A stretch of 64,000 nt of DNA from Spirometra erinaceieuropaei (Eukaryota > Platyhelminthes > Cestoda > Diphyllobothriidea > Diphyllobothriidae): positions 992,242 through 1,056,241 of the forward strand of contig CACRXP010000154.1 in assembly GCA_902702965.1 (NCBI GenBank). Reading direction: 5' to 3'. Shown piece after piece: positions 34,685-45,974 of the stretch (positions are counted from its first letter, which is position 1; every line of letters begins with the position of its first letter). The translations under genes and the position numbers were made by a program. The notes beneath the pieces are model-generated. The model made no database searches. It was not told the origin of the DNA and worked only from the letters and a program-made list of their open reading frames with translations.

Positions 34685-35281
34685 TGTTGTAGGAAGCAGA
34701 CGGAAGGCGCCAGAATGAGGGGTTTATTGTGCACAGAATCCGGAGTTGTCCTCTCAGGCGACAGTGGCCACTGGCAAAGCCAGGTCTGATGTTGGCTGTG
34801 TCCAGTCCTGCCTGAGAGTCTCTGGGACAGTGGTGGCAGCCACTTTTGTAGGCTCGTGGACCAAGCTCAAGTGGTCTCCATTTGGTGTGTGTTGCATTTG
34901 CCGAGGGGTGGTGTCCCGGTGGCTTGTTTTGCTGGTGGCAGGGGGTGGCACGTTCAAGTGGCGCATGGGTAACCGCGACACTGTGTTCGAGCTGAAGGAG
35001 GTCGAGTGGCTTCAAGTCAGCGCGTCTGGAACGGCCCGCTGCAAGGGGTGACTGATTTTGAGGCAGCGAGGTCTTGAACAATGACGCCAGGCCGGTCATG
35101 ATGACTGTCTGCTGCATGTCCGTCAACGTGTACGGAATCCATGCCAAGTCTTGGTGAACATGAGGCTGGAATTACCGTTTCTGCCTCATTTGCCGTCGTC
35201 AGCCGATGATACCCCGGGGTTCTACTTCGGGTTCTTTGGTCACTGAGCTTTCAGTTCAACGATCGCCGGACTTCCACAACA
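34685..35281 (-). repeat. LTR-like repeat, tentative
   Basis: The 597-bp segment has short inverted ends, TGTTGT at one side and ACAACA at the other, extended by GGAAG/CTTCC. On the minus strand it has an AATAAA signal (34723-34728) about 40 bp before its 3' end, the layout expected for a solo LTR. I find no 5-bp target duplication. Part of it (35160-35204) resembles the SINE tail, so the ends could be coincidence. The 201-codon minus-strand frame inside has no retroviral-type motif. Confidence 0.25.
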
Positions 35282-37132
35282 AGCTACGCTGCAGATGAGC
35301 TGGACTAAATCCTGGAGTAGACATGCCGTTAATCAGGCCGTGATGAGTCCGCGGAAGCACACAATTAATGCCGCACATGGGAGGGGTGGGTGTTGTCGCG
35401 TCTTGGAAGCGGGTCTTTAAGTCGTGTCTGCCACTGCACCCATTCCCATAACCAGTACATCAAAAGGCACGGACAATTGACTGGAACATGAGGAAGGGAG
35501 GAGAGAGTGAGGCCGACACCGGGGAATTCATCCTCATTGCACATCATCGCATTCCTCGCCATTATAAATCTGACGCACCTTACTCAATCACCACGCTTGG
35601 AAAGTTACCAACGGACAGGAAATTCGGTCCTCGTGTGAGTATTTTGGAGCGCTTGGTGGAATAGGATTCAGGCTGGAATGACTCCTCCTTCATATTCCAC
35701 CACTATGGAATTCTCACTCATGAGGGAACTGGACGGTCTTTTCGCAGTACCCTGACGCGTGTAGTCGAGTTCTGTGAGTTTGCTGGCCTCCGCGCACGTA
35801 CCTTCCTCCGATTGTCTTGACATATTTTTGCCATCAGAGCCAAGTGAGGGAGGAGAGAATGCGGTAGATGCCGCGATGGTTCGCCTCCCTATAAACTGAA
35901 CCACTCAGTCCGTGTGGTACACGGTGGACGTCATCACTTGGGGCGATGAGACAGCTTTGCTTCAAGGTGACTTTTAGTTAGATATTTCATACCTGAAGTA
36001 GTATCTTCCGGTTCGCATCCGCATTCTTTAAATTTATCTCTGGTGATCCTTCATCACTAGGCGGGGAGAATCCTTGATCTTCACTGCCCTATTGCTGATG
36101 TTGGTGATAGCCAAAACAATGAACCCATCAGAAAGTAGTTGGCGACAGGACGTCTATTTCAGACGATGTCGTTGATAGTTTGTGAATATCGTTTTTCTGC
36201 TTATCTGCAGCATACGATTCCACATCAGAACAATTACCAGCCAGGAGACCTTCATGCTGGTTTGCGCCATCCAGACGCGCTAGACAAAAATCGATCCAGC
36301 ATTTTATTGATTTCTCAGCTTGTCCTTCGTCCTTGAACAAAGGCGGCTGAAGGACGTGCCAGCATCATGGTAAGCCTGTGAAATGGGAGTGTTTATGCCG
36401 ATTCTGATTAAATTAAATATTTGGCTGGACTTACTGCGCGATACTAAGCCGAAAGGCGCCAGGAAGGGAAGATTATACTTCGATTCCCCCCTTTGCTTCA
36501 AGGTCATGCTCAGTGAATTTGTTGTGGCCTCTTGTATTAACTCTGTAGGCAGATCAACATTTATCAAATACTCAAAAGGTCTCGATATGGTCTAGCTCTA
36601 TACAAGATTTGGGTTACCTTCTCGACCAAACTTACCTTATAGAGCCAACTTCAAAAATACGACATGATATGGCGGGTTGGTACTCTGAAAACTCCTGTAA
36701 ATGTGGTCTTACGCTTTTTCTAGAAACGTATAAACAGAGAGGACTATGGAACCATAAAATCAAAATGGATTTTGTCAAGGAAGGGCGGTTTTCCATGCAT
36801 CAATTGCACTAAAAACTGACAGCGAGTGGATCACTCGAGAATAGGTATATTTCAGCAGCGGATTGCGTGCATTTGTTAGTCTAGCGCAGTCGGGTGTGCA
36901 GAGGACCTAGAGTCTCACATTTGATGTTCCCGCACCACGATGGAGAACAGTTTTCGAAACAATCATTATTACCCACTGTCTGCTCCCCATCTGCTACGAG
37001 GCGTGGCTCAGATGCGGTTAGCATTTTACATAAAATGAGCATTAACTCCAGCACGGTAGCAAACGGCACCTCCGCCAGAAAGCTCGATAGCCAACTACGA
37101 TTACTTTATCCAGAGAAACTTTGGTAAGATGT
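35282..37132. other. No supported gene; diverged GCR at about 35660-35945
   Basis: Minus-orientation GCR fragments: GGGAGGAGAGAATGCGGTAGATGC and the CACGGTGGACGTCATC end near 35920. Elsewhere only short motif-free frames. Confidence 0.4.
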
Positions 37133-37405
37133 GGTTATGTAGCCCCAACTGATGAACACAGTACTGTTGGGGTTAGGGTAAGGGTTAGGGATGTGGGCTA
37201 GGGGCTATGTTCAGGGGTTTTGGGTTGGGGAAACTATTACTCAACCACTCAAAGTACAGCCGCGCATTCCTAATAGCTTTAACTTTGCATACCTGACCTC
37301 GTCGCCGGCGCGCTCCCCGGTCCCACCTGTTAAAACCCCCAATTAGCACAGGTGTCGTATTACAGTTGACTGGCCTTTGTTTACTTCAGATGAGACTACA
37401 TAACC
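37133..37405 (+). mobile_element. Small TIR element (MITE) carrying telomere-like motif
   Basis: A 273-bp segment is bounded by GGTTATGTAG and its exact complement CTACATAACC. A second, inverted copy lies at 42356-42611. Inside is TTAGGGTAAGGGTTAGGG at 37173-37190. No coding capacity. The family is unrelated in terminus to the Tc1-type foldback elements. No target duplication was evident. Confidence 0.6.
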
Positions 37406-39869
37406 AAAAACGTTTATTTTGGCAATATCCTTCTTCTCGTATGTTCTAGGAAATTGCTTTAAACTGTCATTGCACTTGCAGGAAAGGATGCTGAATAGTA
37501 TGGTTTGATGTACATATGTCTGTCTCCTTAGTCTTGGAAAATTAAGAATGTATGAATGTGTGTACTTTCTGTAGCCACCTACGTTGATATCACCGGGTTG
37601 CTTCAGTGCGTTACATCCCTCCTTATTTTTTTTATCAGCCTACGCCTCTTGTTTGGGAAGTGCAGAAATGTATATGAGCCACATATCATGCTTGATAAAA
37701 GCGACGCCACTAAACTACGTATATGCGCACGCAAGCGTACGCCTAACTCTTGTCCGCGCGACTCTTTAAATAGCTTGTCGCTTCTGTCCTGCAGTTACTA
37801 AAATTCATATCTAGTTGACTTTTCTTCTAAAATAGGCATAATAATTAATTTTTTTGGCATCATTCCTACGCGTTCTAAATGAATTTGCGTCAGCACCTGA
37901 AATCCATGGAAAAAGACACAGTCTAGTCAAGCAGTTAACTTGCACTTATCTGTAGTGACATTTTCAACTGGATAATTTCTCCCCTAGGGTGGCGATGAAA
38001 CTATATGCAGGTTCACTGAAATATGCTTTTTTCGATTCGAAAGCACTGTTAAGATTTTATCTCTGCTCCCCCTGCCTCCCACGGCGTGCACGTCTTTCCA
38101 TGGCCACATGTGATGACAGGCAGTCATACATTTTCTGGTGGGAATACATTAGCTCTTCGCAGTCGCCACCGCCATGCACCCCCTGGGAGTAGAGGGAGAA
38201 GTCAAAAAACCCTTCTAGTTCTGGCAGTGGACGCTTGATAACCCGAAGGGCATGTGGGGAAACAGCCCGCATCATCAGTTGCGCTAGATGGCCGCCCCCA
38301 GGACGAGATTCCAGCGTAGGGGTGGCATACACGAAGTCCATGTCAACACCGGCAGCTGCTGCAACTAATACATCCATTCACCGCACGCTCTTGGCACTAC
38401 CCCTTAGCATTCTTTGCCCAAGGAGAAGGACAGTTGCCATCATTTCAATGAAAACAATGTCAAAAAGGAGAGCCTTTGTCAGATGACATGTGTCTATTTT
38501 CTGGCCTTTCAAATAGCTAATTCAGCTGTCCATCTGTTGGGATTGGAAGATCCCGCGACCGTGCGAACCGTCAACATTGGTAAGAGATTCGATACGAACC
38601 CCTGTCATCCCCCTTCCAGCAGGTCATAGCCTTCGCTTGAAGTTTGGTAGTCTTGCGTCTTGATCGTCACTTCAGTCAGGCTAAATGTACAGCCAGGCGG
38701 ACTGCAACAGACGAAAAAAACGCACGCATTCAATCACAGCTGGTCATATTTCAGAAGCTATAGTGCAATGGACTAGAACATAGGCCACCTGAGCTCGATT
38801 CGACCAACCCACAGAGGCGGTAGAACATGCAGATACGATCGTCCGGCCGTCGAAAGCAACGACAACTACCGTGTGTCTCACAGAGTGTATGCAAAATTGT
38901 AAACTTGAGCATGGATTACTTGGTGGTGAGGCGGAAGTGTGTTGCATCTAACACGTTCTCTTCTTCATCATTCGCTTCATTCCGTTGGCTGGGCAATATC
39001 AGAATGCCCAGAGGTCCCAACGGACACAATGCCCGACAAAACTAAACAAACCGTTTACGCGTGGTACACATTATCTGCTTCTGACTGCATGTATCAGGCT
39101 ACGAAATAGACTGCTCGGATCCCGTATGAGGGAATAACATGGAAGCTACATAAGGTAGAGCCACTGCGCCCTGACTCTCAGTCCTCTATTCATGTCAAAA
39201 TACTCCACACGAAAGCTACGCTATCCTGTCAGTTGGCAGCATTCCAAGGTGCGACTCCTAACCTGTCATGATAGATTTGAGCACAAGAGATTTACTCTGA
39301 TGTGGAATACGTTGATTTGCCATGGCTATGGAATCTCCATGTCAGCCGCAGTCTCTCCCTGACTCACCTCATGCACTAGCGAACCGTCTGAGTCTCTTAC
39401 CCAACTGTTGATGAGATGCGCGCACTCCCTGGGGCATAAAGTAGCGCTGTCGGGCGACACACGTACTGTCCTTGCTAGCGGCCACGGCTACTTGACAGCG
39501 TACGTCAGGATTTTGTGCAAGATAGGGCCGTCATTCTGGTGCCTTCGGTCTTACCCTGTTACTGGGGACTTGACTTGATGTTTTCTGGCACTTAAGGCGC
39601 CCCCATTAAACCGGAGAGTACAGACTCTTCAATCACAGCAAACGAATTATTGAAGTAGCTATTCGAAGCCTCCGCAAAGACGCCCTGTCCACTTCTGATG
39701 TTTCGTCTACATCGTATTTTCATTGTTACCGCCGTGAAGGTACTTTGCATGTCCGAGTCGGTGGCTTTGCAGATGCGGAAAAGTTCCAACTAGTGGGGCA
39801 GTTGGTAAACCTCAAAAATATTAACCCCTTAAGGATCGCAAACGATGGGACAACGAGCCCGTGGCTGCA
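37406..39869. other. No supported gene; weak GCR fragment near 38838-38965
   Basis: About 2.5 kb with frames under 110 codons. The 38838-38965 part keeps the order CCGTCGAAAGCAACGAC...CCGTGTGTCTCACAG...GCATCTAACACG of the GCR family, much diverged. Confidence 0.4.
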
Positions 39870-41010
39870 TGGTGATCTTTGGACTTTCTAAGCCGCAGCG
39901 TTCGATTCCGTCCACCGTGAGTCCCTGTGGCGGATAATGGCGCGAGATGGTGTACCGGCAGAAATCATCGTCATAATCAAGGCCTACTACTCTCCACTAC
40001 TGCGAGAGTCCTGGTCCGCAACATTCTTTCCCAACCGTTCAGTATTCGGTCTGGCGTCCGACAGGGTTGTATCCTATCACCCATGCTGTTTAACTACGCT
40101 TTTGACTGGATCCTCGGGAGGGCTCTACGCGAGAGTGACGGCGTTGAGTTTGCACCCGGACATCGACTGACTGATCTCGACTATGCCGATGATATCGCCT
40201 TACTTGCTTCACGTTTTGGTGAGCTGTAGTATACGGTGTCCCGGGTGAACGAGGTCGCTCAATCGGTCGGTCTATCCATAAACGCTGGGAAGGCTAAAGT
40301 GACTTCAGGCTGAGTCCCTGACCAGGAGAAGGCACCCCTCGGGATAGATGGCTGTCAACTTAGAGAAGTAGGCAGTTTTAAGTACTTCAGTGCGAGGCTG
40401 ATGCTGAATGGTCAGAGTAAGGAAGATATTGTCTCCCAAATCGATGCTGCCCGCTGTGTTTTTCCAAGCCTTCGGAAATGCCTATGGATCCGACGTGACC
40501 TCTCCGTCGTCACTAAGATTCGCGTGTACCTTGCATCCTTCCGGTCTGTCCTTCTCTACGGTTGCGAATGCTGGGCTTTGCGCGTGGCGGATGAGCGAAA
40601 ACTGGAGGTATTTGATCACCACTGCTTGAGGACCATCCTTCGAGTTAAGTTAACCGACTTCGTCTCAAATGAGACAGTCCGCGCTCGCTGCGACAACATC
40701 GCAAGGATAACTCAGGCCATCCAAGAAAGACGACTGAGGTGGTTCGGGCATGTTCTTCGTCGTCCACCTCAGGAGCTCAGTGTTACTGCCCTCGATCCGG
40801 CACCGTTGCCCCATTGGAGGCGTCGAAGAGGGGGTCAGTACAAAACCTGGCTCGACACAGTTCGTCAAGACATGGAGCTGGTTCTTGGACCTTCGCTATT
40901 CGGTCTACGTCGTTGGCGAAGGAAATGGTTTGGGCAGTCCAGATCTGCTGCCGCGGATCGTCACGCGTGGAGAGGTGTACAGTTCGGGACATCATCGAGG
41001 CCGGCTAGAT
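39870..41010 (+). pseudogene. RTE-like LINE reverse transcriptase, C-terminal two-thirds, degraded
   Basis: RT blocks in order: AAAFDSVHRESLWRIMARDG (39899-39958), GVRQGCILSPMLFNYAFDW (about 40053-40110), then the catalytic LDYADDIALLA (about 40174-40206). After the palm come SVLLYGCECWALR (about 40550-40590), CLRTILR, ERRLRWFGHVLRRPP (about 40724-40770) and RRRRGGQYKTWLDTVRQDME. The coding line changes frame near 40000 and again near 40978 (TVRDIIEAG in a new frame), and has stops at 40227-40229 and near 40310, so it is a pseudogene. Endonuclease and 5' parts are missing here, but a related endonuclease piece lies at 63518-63886. The clade name is my best guess from the C-terminal RRLRWFGH-type tail. 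Confidence 0.82.
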
Positions 41011-42355
41011 CAGGCATGATAGCAGCCGTATCAAGTACAAGTACAGAGGAGTAAGGAGTCAATCCTCAGGTGCCCCTGACTGACGACGACTAATTAGCCG
41101 GAAATGTCCGTCCCCCTCTTCCTTGTCTTTCTCAGTAATCTCATTAGGTCGTGATTCTCGTGCGAGGTGATGACCGTGTAGGCCGCGAATTGCTTGATTT
41201 ACGGTTCTCCGGCACACGGTCTATCAACAGACACAATGCCTGCTCCCTCCATATTTATTGCCGGGAGCAAGTCTGGGCGGAGCACACAAGGAGCTTGTGA
41301 CTTAACAGACTGACGAGCCAGTATCAAGTCAATCACCAACACCGGTGATTACATCGCGGGCATTAGAAGCTCTACTGCTAGCACTGAAGCCGTCACCACA
41401 GCAAATACGATCATCCGCGTTAAATGCGAAGCAGCAGCTTTTTATTAGGCATGGGTTGGCATAGTAATCGCATCATTTTTGCGTCCGTTGTACTCTGATA
41501 ATTTGATAGAATACGATTTCGGAACGTCGAGTTAGTAAGCGTCTAGTTACAACGATCGAGTATCCTCCTTCTTCTTCTTCTTCTTCTTCTTCTTCTTCTT
41601 CTTCGTATCGCACAGTCTCTTGTGATGTGATTGTAGCACGCTCACTAATCAGCTGACCGTCATGTGATGGAGTGCGATGAAAATGAGGTGTTAGGAGGAT
41701 AAATTAGTACACAACAGAGCGATTCGAGGCTAATCATGTGCTGTATTCCCCCTCCGCAGGTGACGGCCGTCCTTGAGCCTTGGGGGGTCGGTGCAGGCAG
41801 TTTCCGACGCGTAAATTGCGGGCTGAACGTCTCGGCGCCGACCGACCAGGCTGTCATTAAGCCCTGCCTCGTTCGCACCCTTAGGTTTGTTTAGGTAACT
41901 GGTTTGTCTTAAGTACCCCGAGAAAAATTGTGCGCAAAATCTGGCCGTACAAGTGCACCGGACACTCTGTGCCTGGGAAGAGGAACCAGGACCGCACTGT
42001 GGCAAACGCAGTTCACGGAGGTGAATGACACAGGTAACCAATACGCCGGATCTCATTTGCAGTCGTTTGGACACTGCCCTTGTTGTAATGGAGCGTTTAA
42101 GAAGAGGCAGAGTGAAGAAAGGTGAACCGCGGCAGCTCAATCCGATGTTGCGTGAAAACTGCCGACAATAGTCAACTCACCAACTTCTAGCAAACCAGCC
42201 AATAGTTACCCGTCCTTATGATTGTATCGCAAAGTCCCACGTGTAGAGTTCGTGGAATTAGTACTGGCAGGCCTGTAGACAGACAGCTAGGCCTAACTGC
42301 AACTACTCTGCGTTAGCGTGCAGAGGTAAACTTCAGCAGTCCTCTAAGAAAACAC
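41011..42355. other. No supported gene
   Basis: It contains the CTT microsatellite at 41568-41604. The minus-strand frame at 41730-42140 (136 codons) has no recognised motif. Confidence 0.4.
41568..41604. repeat. (CTT)12 microsatellite
   Basis: Twelve uninterrupted CTT units. Confidence 0.98.
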
Positions 42356-42611
42356 GGTTATAAGGGGTTAGGTAGCCGCATCTGAAGTAAACAAACCCCA
42401 TCCACCTGTTGTACGGCCCCGTTGGTAATAGGGGGTTTTACAGGTGGGGCCGGGAAACGCACAGGCGACGAGGTCAAGTATTTGTAGGCAAAATGAAAGC
42501 TATTGGGAATGCGCGGTTGTACTTCGAGTGGGTGAAAAGTATTTGCCCTAACCCCTGACCCGTAACCCCAACTCCGACAGTATTATGTCCATCAGGTAGA
42601 TCTACATAACC
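42356..42611 (-). mobile_element. Small TIR element, second copy, inverted
   Basis: It aligns in reverse with 37133-37405: shared TCTGAAGTAAACAAA, GGGGGTTTTACAGGTGGG, GGCGACGAGGTCA and GAATGCGCGG words, and the CTACATAACC end. The other terminus is mutated (GGTTATAAGG). Similarity continues a few bases outside (CACATCTTGCC against the flank before 37133), so the true repeat may be larger than the TIR pair. Confidence 0.6.
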
Positions 42612-43398
42612 ACATCTTGCCGAAAAGACTTTCACTGCTTACCCCTGCCAATGAAGAAGTGGACGATAAAATTGGCCTAAACACTAGTCACATAAAAAAC
42701 GTTCTGACCTGCGCCCAGGGTGTGAACGCTTCCAAAATCATTTTGGCAGTAGTTCAGCGGCTTCAGCCTTCAGTTCTCATCCACTAAAGCAACGTGGCTT
42801 ATTCTGGAAGGTTAGAGCGTGTTCAGACACAGCGACAGTCGCCAGTGCATACGAATTTTCCAGTTGTGATATAAGCATTACTGCTCTTGGCACATTTACC
42901 CTCGGAGAGTAAAAGTCGTGTGTGGAGGGAGCGGAGCGACTGGAAAAACCCTTCCCTGGAATGATTGATCAAAAGGAAGTAAAAACGATGCTGGAGTCGT
43001 TTCTGTCGTGGAGTCGTGATGAGGTTGATGGTGTTCTTAGAAACATGTTGCAGTGGTCAGTGTCAAACAGCCTACAAGGACAGCAGGCACCGACTTGAAG
43101 TTCTGGCCCTACGGAGTCCTCTTGCTGTGACAGAGCGGGGAAAGTGTCCAAAGCATGAAAACAGCGTTTCACAGGGCCCTTCCCTCCAGGCAACTTGGGA
43201 GTCAGCAACTGAAATACTAAAAGATTTTTTTCCACGGACCTCCGTGGAACACATTCGCCTTAACACAGATAACATCCAACGTCTTTAAACAGCAAGAAGG
43301 CGGTATTTGCCAGCTTTTATATAATATTATAGATACTGGAAAACAGTGTTGCTTTTTAATAATGGAAAAGAAAAGCGTTTGCAAAAACGTTTCATTTT
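42612..43398. other. No supported gene
   Basis: Frames at about 42970-43290 on both strands (88-90 codons) are unrecognised. The 43290-43398 part is AT-rich and may be the non-coding end of the mariner fragment that follows. Confidence 0.4.
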
Positions 43399-43722
43399 TT
43401 AATCAGTTGCAAAGTCGTCATTACTTGCAGTCATCGTTGTTCAGCTTAAACCTATGTTTCCAATGCCCTCTACACAAAAGATAGTTTGCTTTAAAGCAAA
43501 GACTGTCAAGAGCCCCGTTTTAATATCACCAATTTTCCGAAAAGTTTTTCCACCCTGGGGGTGCCGCAGGGATTTGAATAAATTATCAGTTGGCGCATAA
43601 TCAGATGAATAGGGTGGATGGTGCATAGCATTCCATCCTTCATCTCGGACCTTGTGCTGGATCTGTCGGACAGAATACGGCCTTGCGCTGTCATGCTGCA
43701 GAATGACCCAGTCTCCGTTCAC
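43399..43722 (-). pseudogene. mariner transposase C-terminal fragment (DD34D)
   Basis: On the minus strand VILQHDSARPYSVRQ carries the second catalytic Asp and HHPPYSSDYAPTDNLFKSL the third, exactly 34 residues later, which is the mariner signature. A C-terminal block (CVEGIGNI) follows. At the position of the expected Trp there is a stop (frame end at 43441), and similarity runs on to a TAA at 43399-43401. The N-terminal DNA-binding region and the first Asp are missing. It would have been a cut-and-paste transposase and is now inactive. It is distinct from the DD34E element at 240-2314. Confidence 0.85.
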
Positions 43723-43875
43723 TAGCGCTGCATGTTTAACGGTGAGAGCTTAGTTCGAGTGTTCGTGTAGCGTATAATGACGAACATGACTGCCTGCGAA
43801 CTTTATATCCCCCATTTCGTTAGGCACAACCTAAAATAGCAAAATGTATATCAAAATCCAGAAAGCGAGATCCGA
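43723..43875. other. Short spacer
   Basis: No continuation of the mariner gene is recognisable upstream of codon ATG at 43722. Confidence 0.4.
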
Positions 43876-44310
43876 CAGTTCGATCGTAGTTGCCGATGAT
43901 GTACAGCATATGCTCCACAACAGAGTGGGAGCGGGCGTATGAATTAGTTTATAGTGTTAACAGACTTGCGCATCATCTACCGCACCCTCCCCTCCTTCTC
44001 ACACACCTGGGTCCGTTGTCAAGACGGAGTCAAGAAGACCGCAGGCGTGAGGGGACGCAGGTGGCTGGCACATCAAAGAACCTGCACCTAGGCGTACCAC
44101 CTCACCCACTGGTCCACAACGGACACCAACCAGGATTTTATGACACAAGAACAAGGGCGGGGAGAGGGGGCTCGAATGTCAGTGGGCACGGCGTGCGCCT
44201 GCAACTGTGTCTGCCACCGCACCCCCCAGGCTTGACGTTTGCGCATTCCCGATAGCGCCTGCTGGATTTCGATCTAACTCCTGTGTTTGTCCAGCGCACC
44301 AATCGCATCC
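43876..44310 (+). repeat. GCR repeat copy
   Basis: Landmarks: ATCGTAGTTGCCGATGATG, TTTATAGTGTTAACAGACTTGCGC, CTCCCCTCCTTCTC, TGTCAAGACGGAGTCAAGAAGACCG, ending in TTTGTCCAGCGCACC. It is followed directly by a related copy. Confidence 0.6.
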
Positions 44311-44469
44311 CTCTTGATTTGGCCTTTATGACAACTCCTAACCATGAGGTTCGAGACTCCTGCTCGCAGTCTGGTTCGTGTATAGACAGAGGCCAGAACA
44401 AGCGTAAGGTACGTAAGTATAAACTCAGCCCCGATGACCACGATGCGCAAGTCCATCTGACAATGACAG

Positions 44470-44905
44470 TTTGATCGTCGTGACCGGCAACGTCCACCGT
44501 GTGTTCCACAGCAGGATGAGAGCACGTATGATGGCTTGAGCGTGAACCAGCTTAAAGTGATAGTAAGGTAACGCCGTATTTACCGCACTCTCTCCCCCTC
44601 GCCACCTGGGCCCGATTTCATGAGAGAGCCAAGGAGACCGGAGGTGGGAGAGGGCGCAGGTGGCTGGCGTGACGAAAACCCGCACCTAGGCGTACCACCA
44701 CACCCCTGTTCCACAAAATACACTGGCCAGGATCTTACGCAACAAGAAAAAATATAGAAGAGGTGACTCGAATGCCAGCCGGCGCGGCGTGCGCCTACAA
44801 CTAGACCTGCCCCCCAGCGCTGGCTTTTGTTATGAGTGCGCAATCCCGGTAACTCCAGTCGGACTCCAGTCTAACCCCTGTGTTGGCCCAGGGACATGGG
44901 ACCCA
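44470..44905 (+). repeat. GCR repeat copy
   Basis: A second tandem-like copy: GATCGTCGTGACCGGCAACG, TAAAGTGATAGTAAGG, CGCACTCTCTCCCCCTCGCC, GGAGACCGGAGGTGGGAG, ending in GTGTTGGCCCAGGG. The stretch 44311-44469 between the copies has words (GGCCTTTATG, GGTTCGAGACTCC) also seen at 9060-9100, so it is itself repetitive. Confidence 0.6.
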
Positions 44906-45018
44906 TGGGCAGAGTTCAAATGAAGCAGTGGTAAGCGCCCAATGACTAACAGCTAAATTAAGACCACAAATGCACGACACTGTTCTCCATCACGCCTAAT
45001 AGTTGTTGGACTACATTC

Positions 45019-45972
45019 CAGTACATGGGCTCACTCATGGCATGTCAACTAAAATCCCGAAATGCGTTTTCGCTTCGAAAAGATTAATTAAGTATGGTTG
45101 TAAAACTAGTCAGCCTGCAACATAATTCCCTAATATGTCAGTTACCTCAGGAGGCCGGCTTTTGAAAGAGCTTCCTTCCGACTGCATTAGAAAGCTACAC
45201 TCTGTAAAAAATGACTACCTAAGTAGCATGAATTTTTCTCTTTGATTTTCGATGTCTCTAAAAGTCTAATTATATTTCATGGGAAACAGGCATAAAAAAT
45301 ATTTATTCTTCTGCTCTTTCGGTAGACACTTATTCGGTCTAAAAAAGTTTCGAACTGTGAGACTTTAATACCGTGAAATGGCTGTTCACAAATCGTCATG
45401 TCTCTGCATTTACCAATGTGGCTAGTAAAGTTAACAATATAGATCAAAGCCAATGCCAAATTTTTTAAACCCCTTATGGTCTCCTGTAAACACCGTAGGG
45501 CAATGAGTGGTTTTCCGTAAGCAGAAATTACATGGCTTGTAGTTTGGAAACCCCGAATGCAAGTGTGACGTCAGAGCGGGTTTGAAATGATTCGGGAATT
45601 GGGAAAGTTCTTAGAAAGCGAACAATACCTTTTCTTCGAGCATAAAATAGAAAGAAGGCGTAATTGTCTACGGAATGAGCGGAAGAATAAATATTTTTAT
45701 GCATGTTTTCCAGGAGATATAATAAGACATTTAGAGACATCGAAAGTCAATGAGAAAATGCATGCCAATTAAGTAGCTATTTCTTCCAGAGAATAGTTTT
45801 CGCGGGCAGACCGAAGGAAGTTCATTCGAAAGCTGGCATCCTGATGTAACTGATTTATTATAGAATTATGTTGCAGGCTGACTAGTCTTACAACCCTACT
45901 TAATTAATTTTTTCAAAAGGAAAACGCATTTCGGAATTTTAGTTGACATTTCATGAGTTAGCCCACCTACTG
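45019..45972 (+). mobile_element. Foldback MITE, group A copy 7
   Basis: The left end is mutated (CAGTACATGGGCTCACTCAT). The right end is intact and ends CCCACCTACTG, followed by TA (45973-45974). Arms and centre are present, with a deletion near 45330 where part of the left arm is lost (CGGTAGACACTTATTCGGTC junction). 954 bp, centre in + orientation. Confidence 0.86.
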
Positions 45973-45974
45973 TA

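Noticed and set aside
34542..35147. Minus-strand frame of 201 codons, the longest after tubulin and the transposons
   Set aside because: No motif; composition follows a GC-rich repeat with an LTR-like outline, and no partner exon or conserved block is visible.
37173..37190. Telomere or interstitial telomere array
   Set aside because: Only about three degenerate units inside a dispersed repeat that also occurs at 42356.
39853..39910. tRNA-like A box and GTTCGATTCC B box just before the LINE
   Set aside because: GCGTTCGATTCC is part of the RT coding block AAAFDS, so the B-box match is coincidental.
42969..43288. Overlapping frames of about 90 codons before the mariner fragment
   Set aside because: No similarity to the missing mariner N-terminus in any frame I could read, and open on both strands.
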